The position numbers were made by a program, and so were the translations under genes. Below are positions 58,106 to 64,000 of a DNA stretch of 64,000 nt, piece by piece. Source of the DNA: Solen grandis (taxonomy: Eukaryota > Mollusca > Bivalvia > Adapedonta > Solenidae); contig CM037778.1 in assembly GCA_021229015.1 (NCBI GenBank), forward strand, positions 84,646,848 to 84,710,847, given 5' to 3'. Each line of letters begins with the position of its first letter. Position 1 is the first letter of the stretch. The notes under the pieces were generated by a model. That model ran no database searches and was not told the DNA's origin. It saw nothing but the letters and a program-made list of their open reading frames with translations.

Positions 58106-58589
58106 TGTTAAAGGTACAAAATAATAATAGCCTAAACATTTTTTTTTGAGTCGACAACTGTAATTTGAGTTACTGCTTTAAATCTTTCTTAAACAAAAAT
58201 CGTTTAAGATACCTGATATATGATACAATTTAAGTATTCAGTCTATGTTGCTATTATTTGTTTCATCAAAGAATTCAGATGTACTGATACAAAATGAAGT
58301 TTTGCTTTTGATAGAAGTTTAAGAACCGAATGTGAATTTGATATAGCATCATTATATTACTCAAAAGTTAAATGTATGCCCAATTATTGCACTGAATAAA
58401 AGTTATGATATTATATCTTGTTGAAATCTTCCCATAACATTTTCTGTTCAAAGAACAACGCACATTTAACATATCAATAGGAACTTCGTAATTATACAGT
58501 GATTGTCATTTTCTTTGTTTTTTTTTTTTTTTTTTTGTTTTTTTTGGGTGTTTTTTTCTTTGCATCATAAAACGACATTTTCACATGTA

Positions 58590-58775
58590 CAGTCAAACAT
58601 GCCGTAAGCGGTCAGTCAAGGAACAAGAGAAAGTGACCGCTTAGCAGAGATGGCCGCTAAATGAAAACTAAACATATAACAAAATTATACAGTTCGGTTA
58701 TATTAAAACTGACCGCTTAATGCACACTGACCGCTTAATACAGGTGGCCGCTTATGCAGGTTCAAACGTATGATA
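58590..58775. repeat. Repeat with multiple GACCGCTTA motifs
   Basis: TGACCGCTTA-like words occur at about 58631, 58710 and 58729, with GGCCGCTAA/GGCCGCTTA variants. The ends are CAGTCAAACATG and CAGGTTCAAACGTA. Its right end is about ten bases from the splice donor of the exon starting at 58788. Confidence 0.6.
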
Positions 58776-58787
58776 CAATGTGCTTAC

Positions 58788-58927
58788 TCTGGATCTTGTT
58801 CTCTTTTTCCATGTATTCAATTAAAAATGTGCCTTGTTCAAACTTTAGCTTGATAGAATGGCTGAACGTTGGAGGAATCTCTGTCTTGACTGTATACATT
58901 ATCGAATTGGAAGCGTCGTCTGCCATA
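58788..58927 (-). CDS. DUF4430 (transcobalamin C-terminal-like) gene, first visible exon
   Basis: 140 bp, acceptor CTTTTTCAG before 58927 and donor CAGA|GTAAGC at 58788. Open from ATG at 58926, or from an upstream exon. It encodes MYTVKTEIPPTFSHSIKLKF followed by EQGTFLIEYMEKENK. The strand, G-T-x-L-hydrophobic helix pattern matches the beginning of DUF4430-type domains, and the next exon supplies the following conserved motif. No signal peptide exon was identified. A repeat sits in the intron immediately beside the donor. Confidence 0.6.
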
Positions 58928-60887
58928 CTGAAAAAGCAACAACCAAAATCAAAAATTCTGCAACAATCGAAATACAAGCTGGGTGTAATGGAAAACCTTT
59001 GAGATGAAAGCTTTGCTTCACAAGATGTGATAGTCCATATATTGTAATACCCAAGACATCTCAAGTTAAAAAAAGAACAAACAAAAATCATTTTAAACAC
59101 ATGCTTCGCATAAAACTTCAATCAATCATTACTTAGTTTGTTACACCCGGGTTTTCACAAAACCCGATATACATTATAAATAATGTTGTTTTAAAAGTGA
59201 CTTTAATTGCATGTTTCAAAATGGATATTTCAGCAAAGACAGTTTTTATCACAAGGTCTCCGTGTTTATCGCGTGAAGCATGTGACAACTAACCAATCCA
59301 TACTTTAAATATGTATTTTGACTAGATTTACTTAATAAGCCACCTACATATGAAACAAATTGTGATTGCCATTTTTCGATGTCTATTTCCAATGTCGATC
59401 TCGTTTTATCATTCATTCTGAACACAAGGTCAAAGCCACATGATTTCGCGGTTCATATTTCCTATGTGTTTCGAAATTCCTTAATGTCTGTTAAAAATTT
59501 GTTGATATATTCCTTAAAATACATTTAAATAGCAGGTCAGGCTCGAATTGCACCATTCTTACTTTATGAAAAATTCAATCACATGACTAACCTGAAATCC
59601 TATATTACCTTTAAGTAATATCTAACAATATTTATTAAAAAATTAAGTAGCCTTTATGGGTATTTTTATTAGAGAAACAAGAATAAAACGAAATTTGCCA
59701 TTGTTGGTGGAATTTGACCATGATTGTATAACTTCCGTTGTTAACCACTTTTAAATCGTATTCATAATCGCTAGCCCAGGGCGGCGATATTATATTATCG
59801 AGCAAGAAATCAACTTTTTACGCCCGCACCGCTGACGTAAAAAAACAACAACAAAAAAAACAAAAACAGGTTCCTTCTCAGTCGTTCGGAAAAAGATAAA
59901 TAGATCAAAATATGCCAGGAAAAAAGCTCTGGGGAAACTGCTTTGGACACTACGAAATGTGGACTGGTTTATTATCTACCAGAAGTACATATTGCTAGAC
60001 TGGTAGTCGCATAATTGGACAGATTCGATTGGAGTACTCCCCTTTGTTCCATGCATTCCCTATCCCTCTTCTAAATTCTGTGCAGCCTATGATTCTCAAA
60101 TTCTCATCGACAAGGAGTAGCTTCAAGTACATTCTTCAAGAAAACTATGCATAAATTCTGTTCGAATAAAGACTATGGCTAGGTGCATGGAAGGGAAATA
60201 TCAAAATTATGTCGCTTATATCCATGTCATAAGTGATCAACACCTGATAAATGTATGTAGTTATAGATTTAGTTTAGCTTTCTATTTCGCATGAATGGGA
60301 CTTATTTCTTATATCAGTTTTGATAACCTTCTTCTTCAACTACAGGTACTTCGACATATAATTCCCCTTTACGTCACAGTGTAACTTTCTGTTCACATAG
60401 CTAACGGCGATATTTAGCATTTTTTGAAAAGCTAATACTTGTTTTTTGGTTGTTTTTTTTTGTTTGTTTTTTATTAAACTTTATCAATGTTACGTCATGG
60501 TTACTTTAGGATTCTGGGAAATTCTCCAGTGACTCATCAAGTGACGTCAATCTCCACTCAGTGATCTCGCATAGATCTCTGCCACTATGAGTAGGCAATT
60601 TATCAAGATATCACATCGTCAACTGATGAAACGTCATGACCGTACCTAGTCTGATGAGAGCTCCGTAGCATGTATATATTACCAGCTACCTTATTTAGCT
60701 TATACGTGAGATGAACAACAAATAAGGGGCAGCTACAGTTACAACTGTACAGTCATGAGGTCTTTTCTGAGACCCTTACCCACTGGACATTAACAGTATT
60801 CGTGTAAGAAATTAGTAAACTAGTTTTCAAAATGAGATTTTCCTTCTCGCAACTATTTTTTTACGACAAATGTTTTCATTTCAAAGG
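58928..60887. other. No gene seen
   Basis: Non-coding. A hairpin CGGGTTTTCACAAAACCCG is at about 59146-59164, and A/T-rich low-complexity runs lie near 59840 and 60440. Confidence 0.45.
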
Positions 60888-61143
60888 CAATATCGTGGCC
60901 GAGAGGGTAAAGTAGCTGACTCTAGCACTCACTCAGCCCCTCAGCGCGTGGGTTCGAAACCCGGCAGGGTAATTCGGATTTTCATGTGAGGAAGCCTTCC
61001 AGCTGGCTTGCGGTAGGTCGGTGGTTCTACCCGGATGCCTCCGTGCATTCGGGGTCTTCCCCCACCTGTAATTAGCTGGGCGTCGCTATATGACTGAAAT
61101 ACTGTCGAAGCGACGGTAAACTCAAATAGTCTAGTCAAGTCAA
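60888..61143 (+). repeat. SINE family S1, copy 4
   Basis: TCGTGGCCGAGAGGG (A box), GGGTTCGAAACCCGG (B box), the central segment and the tail CGACGGTAAACTCAAATAG. Closely similar to copy 1. Confidence 0.85.
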
Positions 61144-62627
61144 ATGCAATTCCCTTCTTTGAACAGAGTAATCTCTTTGCATCCACTACATATGAGTTTT
61201 TCCTAACGATAGTTAACAATTTCCTGTTACAGCAGTTAGTATCCAAAGCTCATCAGAAGAGTTTAAAAACAACAACAACTTATTACTGGTAATTAGGATA
61301 CGTGCAACCCAATTTGAATCTTATTTATAAATTATGAAACGGCAAAAATGATATGAAATTCGACTACCATCATGTTGTTATTGCACGAACACAGACACTG
61401 GGAGCTTGTAAGTAAACCACAAGGGAAGTAAGTGCTTCATTAGAGTTTTACAGCATAAATGTGTTTTCAAAATGCGCGTTTTCGTTTCCCATCTCAACAT
61501 CTATCTATTAATAAATCCTCTAACATTCTGAAACAAGGTACTAATGTGCAATATGTCTATCAATCCAATGTTGTGGACTAATTGTACTAATGTGTAATGC
61601 TTAAATATCCCTTTGAACAATTAATATCATATTCCTCATCATAGTAAATGAAACATTAAGTTGTAGCTAGAAATTAATGCCCCAATTTTATATTTAATAC
61701 ACAATTTATCGAATGCCGTATGTGTGTGTTTCACATATCAAATCTGCAGTATACACGGTTTTATTCCTCCCGACGGAGAAGCAATAGATTATTTTCCAAA
61801 ACACTTAACATTTAATATCAAATATTGACAAGCTTTTCCATGAGCGATGACCTCTTACTAAAAGGTGAATGCGACACGTGGCTCCACCAAGATGATGGTT
61901 TAAAACTATTAATTCTAAAATCCATCCAACCGTAACAACGGTTTAGTCCAAACAACATAAGAGGGACACATACGTTTGCGGTGCACATGCTTACAACGAA
62001 TCTCCGCTTTGACCATGTCGTCACAAGCAGACTCGGCAACATCTACAAATCATAAAATAGGTCACTGTACCTTGTATAAGATTTACAGAATGGCCCAATA
62101 TCCCGAGATTCACGGAAAGAAATATCTCCGGAGGTTGAGAAATTATGAGTAGAAAACAAATTTAACAATGCTTATATTATTGCATAGTTAATCTTGGCCC
62201 ATTACCAAATAAATGTATTATTGAACGAATCATACTTTGCTGATCATTAGCCTCGTTGTAAGCCAAATTTGTTTCATATTCAAATCGATTCAATAATCAT
62301 AGATATATTTAAAATATGCCATGTCATTTCAATATTTTAAAGGCATACGTGCACAATGCAGTTATTTTCTATATAGATAAAGAAGTTTAAAAATTACTGG
62401 AAAAAAAAGAAAGAAAAAAAACTCACTTTCAGGGGCAGATAACTCAAAAATTAGAGTGGTGACCCCTTTTCCCCCATAAATTAGTTTCTAATGTAATTCT
62501 CTATAATTATTCAGAGTTTTAGAAAATGCTCATGGATAGTTTTAATTTTCCTTCTTTGTCTATATAAAAAATAACTGCATTGTACGCGTATGCCTTTAAG
62601 GGTCTCTAAGCATACAGATAAACTAAA

Positions 62628-62669
<42 letters not shown>

Positions 62670-63109
62670 GGCTTTAATTCATGAATGTTTTCTATTATTC
62701 AATAACAAGTAACGGAAAAAGCAAACTGCCGGCTATGTTACATTTTATTTTCTTTTTGATTCTTACTACGAGATGTAGTAACGTAGCTAATAAATAGTGC
62801 ACATATTGTACATGCTATATCAAATAATTTCGTCAATTCAAATGTGATCCTTGTATCATCGGATTTCGTTGTCACAACAATCATAATACATTTAATTTGT
62901 CCTAACTTGTACTATAATTCATAATTTTTGATAAACAAAATAACTACGCCGACTCAGAATGCGTGGTGATAAACAAAGGTTAATCTAAAGAAGAACATTC
63001 ATCATCTCCTCAGAAACGATTCAATGAAAAATTATACCAGAAAAAATCACATTTGTTTTTTTTTTCTTTCTTTTTTTTTTTTTTCTAAATGTAAAACATT
63101 AATCACACT
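61144..63109. other. No gene confidently seen; (GA)n at 62635-62669
   Basis: Non-coding, AT-rich. A 35-base (GA)n microsatellite and several short poly-T and poly-A runs. Confidence 0.5.
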
Positions 63110-63420
63110 GTGTGGAGCAGTTGTCCAATGGTAGGACACACGCCTCGGAATCTAAGGGTCCCGGTTTGAGTCTTGCTTAGGACAATGCTAATTACATTGA
63201 TCAAGTAATTTACCACGCATTATTTCACTTCACCCAGGTGTAAATGGGGTATAATTCCGTGGCGCCATTATTTGGGATGCCATAAGTTAAAGACTTCCTA
63301 GGGAGATCGAAAAATAGGTACATGTGACCCGATGACGAAGGGTAAAAGCTGTAAAGTCGGTGATTGTGCTCAGATCATGTAACAGTTAAACTTATACTGT
63401 ATAATGCATGTACTTTTTAC
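63110..63420 (+). repeat. tRNA-derived SINE, family S3
   Basis: Head GGAGCAGTTGTCCAATGGTA (D-arm/A-box-like), then GTCCCGGTTTGAGTCTTGC (B-box-like). The central block CACTTCACCCAGGTGTAAAT is of a type I recall from other mollusc SINEs. The tail contains GCTGTAAAGTCGGTGATTG. One copy in the window. Confidence 0.6.
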
Positions 63421-64000
63421 ACGTTGTGGGTGATAATGAATCGCGTAATTCTGACACGTTACTGAAATTAAATTTAGATTGCTTTATTCTAATAACACGC
63501 GCAGTTCAGTTGGTATTGTATTGTCTAGTTTAAATCAACCAGAGTTAATATAAGGTCAGTCAATAACGACATGTTGCGTTAAGGAATAACATGCAATCTT
63601 TTGAATTAATCGAATTACCACTAGCCTCGAAACCTAATACAGGAACACGTACCAAGTATTACACCGATCAATTCAAAGTTTATAATCGGCAATCTACATT
63701 TTATAAAAAAAATTTATAAATGTTTCCTGGACATGTTCCAGCAATCACTATGTAACGATATTATAAGTCTAATTTTCTTCTCATAGTTTCACAAGCTACA
63801 AAGATAGCAGTGTCTATAAAGTGTATATCTGGATTTTGAGCCAGTTTGTCAAAATCATATCAGGTACAGTGAAACATAAATGTCGTTTATTAAGATTAAG
63901 ATAGTCTGGTTTGAAATTGCCATAGTCATCACAGCAGCGATCTGGTCTAGCCGTGTATGTACATTCATCGAGCAGAACTTTGTTATGGAAAGCCGAATGT
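63421..64000. other. No gene seen
   Basis: Non-coding to the window end. Confidence 0.45.

Noticed and set aside
61996..62047. 52-base minus-strand exon-like segment
   Set aside because: Splice-like edges, but its phase does not fit the DUF4430 exon and it is too short to judge.

Overview
The window reads as eukaryotic, AT-rich, repeat-dense nuclear DNA. Coding segments carry GT-AG splice signals, and almost every long open frame belongs to a mobile element. The interspersed repeats (hairpin-ended elements beginning AGCTCACCTGAGC, several tRNA-derived SINEs, a gag with a PNMA-like core) are of the kind I associate with bivalve molluscs. A bivalve is therefore my best guess for the host; this is inference from repeat style, not from a marker gene. 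Two runs of 100 N (3286-3385 and 53386-53485) are scaffold gaps.

Layout. 1-3 kb: repeats, then two exons (+) of a gene with a CABIT-like (THEMIS/GAREM-type) domain, the intron between them holding a SINE. 3.2-4.0 kb: gap and a tandem array. 6.4-10 kb: transposon fragments (a BED-like hAT-type piece, a 5'-truncated mariner-like transposase) and hairpin-ended repeats. 10.4 kb: one candidate exon. 10.8-14.5 kb (-): the 3' part of a Ty3/Gypsy-like retroelement with an integrase ending in a PHD-like finger, a Ser/Pro-rich segment and a TatD-family metal-dependent hydrolase. 14.5-23.5 kb: mostly non-coding, with SINE and hairpin repeats. 23.6-29.0 kb (-): exons of a transposase-like/OTU-protease gene with two minisatellite-expanded segments and several frame breaks. 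29.3-29.7 kb: a nest of LTR-end and primer-binding-site motifs in opposite orientations around a tRNA-Thr-like sequence. 31.3-41.1 kb (+): a decayed Ty3/Gypsy element (gag, protease, RT, deleted RNase H, integrase, 3' LTR) interrupted by two hairpin-ended repeats. 42.3-49.8 kb: a dense run of these non-autonomous repeats. 50.2 kb: a weak exon candidate. 52-56.8 kb: SINE copies, a tandem array, a palindromic MITE beside the second gap, and a second hairpin-ended family. 57.2-58.9 kb (-): two exons of a DUF4430 (transcobalamin C-terminal-like) gene, with a clean TIR/TSD MITE in the intron. 60.9-64 kb: SINEs and non-coding DNA.

How it fits together. Few host genes are visible and only by isolated exons. 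The rest is a layered repeat landscape: family A hairpin repeats interrupt both the mariner-like and the Ty3 element, so they are younger. The strongest leads are (1) the retroelement module integrase-PHD-linker-TatD hydrolase, (2) the tRNA-like sequence inside an LTR-like unit at 29.3-29.5 kb, (3) the transposase-OTU gene, and (4) several unrelated non-autonomous repeat families that share a tandem-repeat core with hairpin ends.
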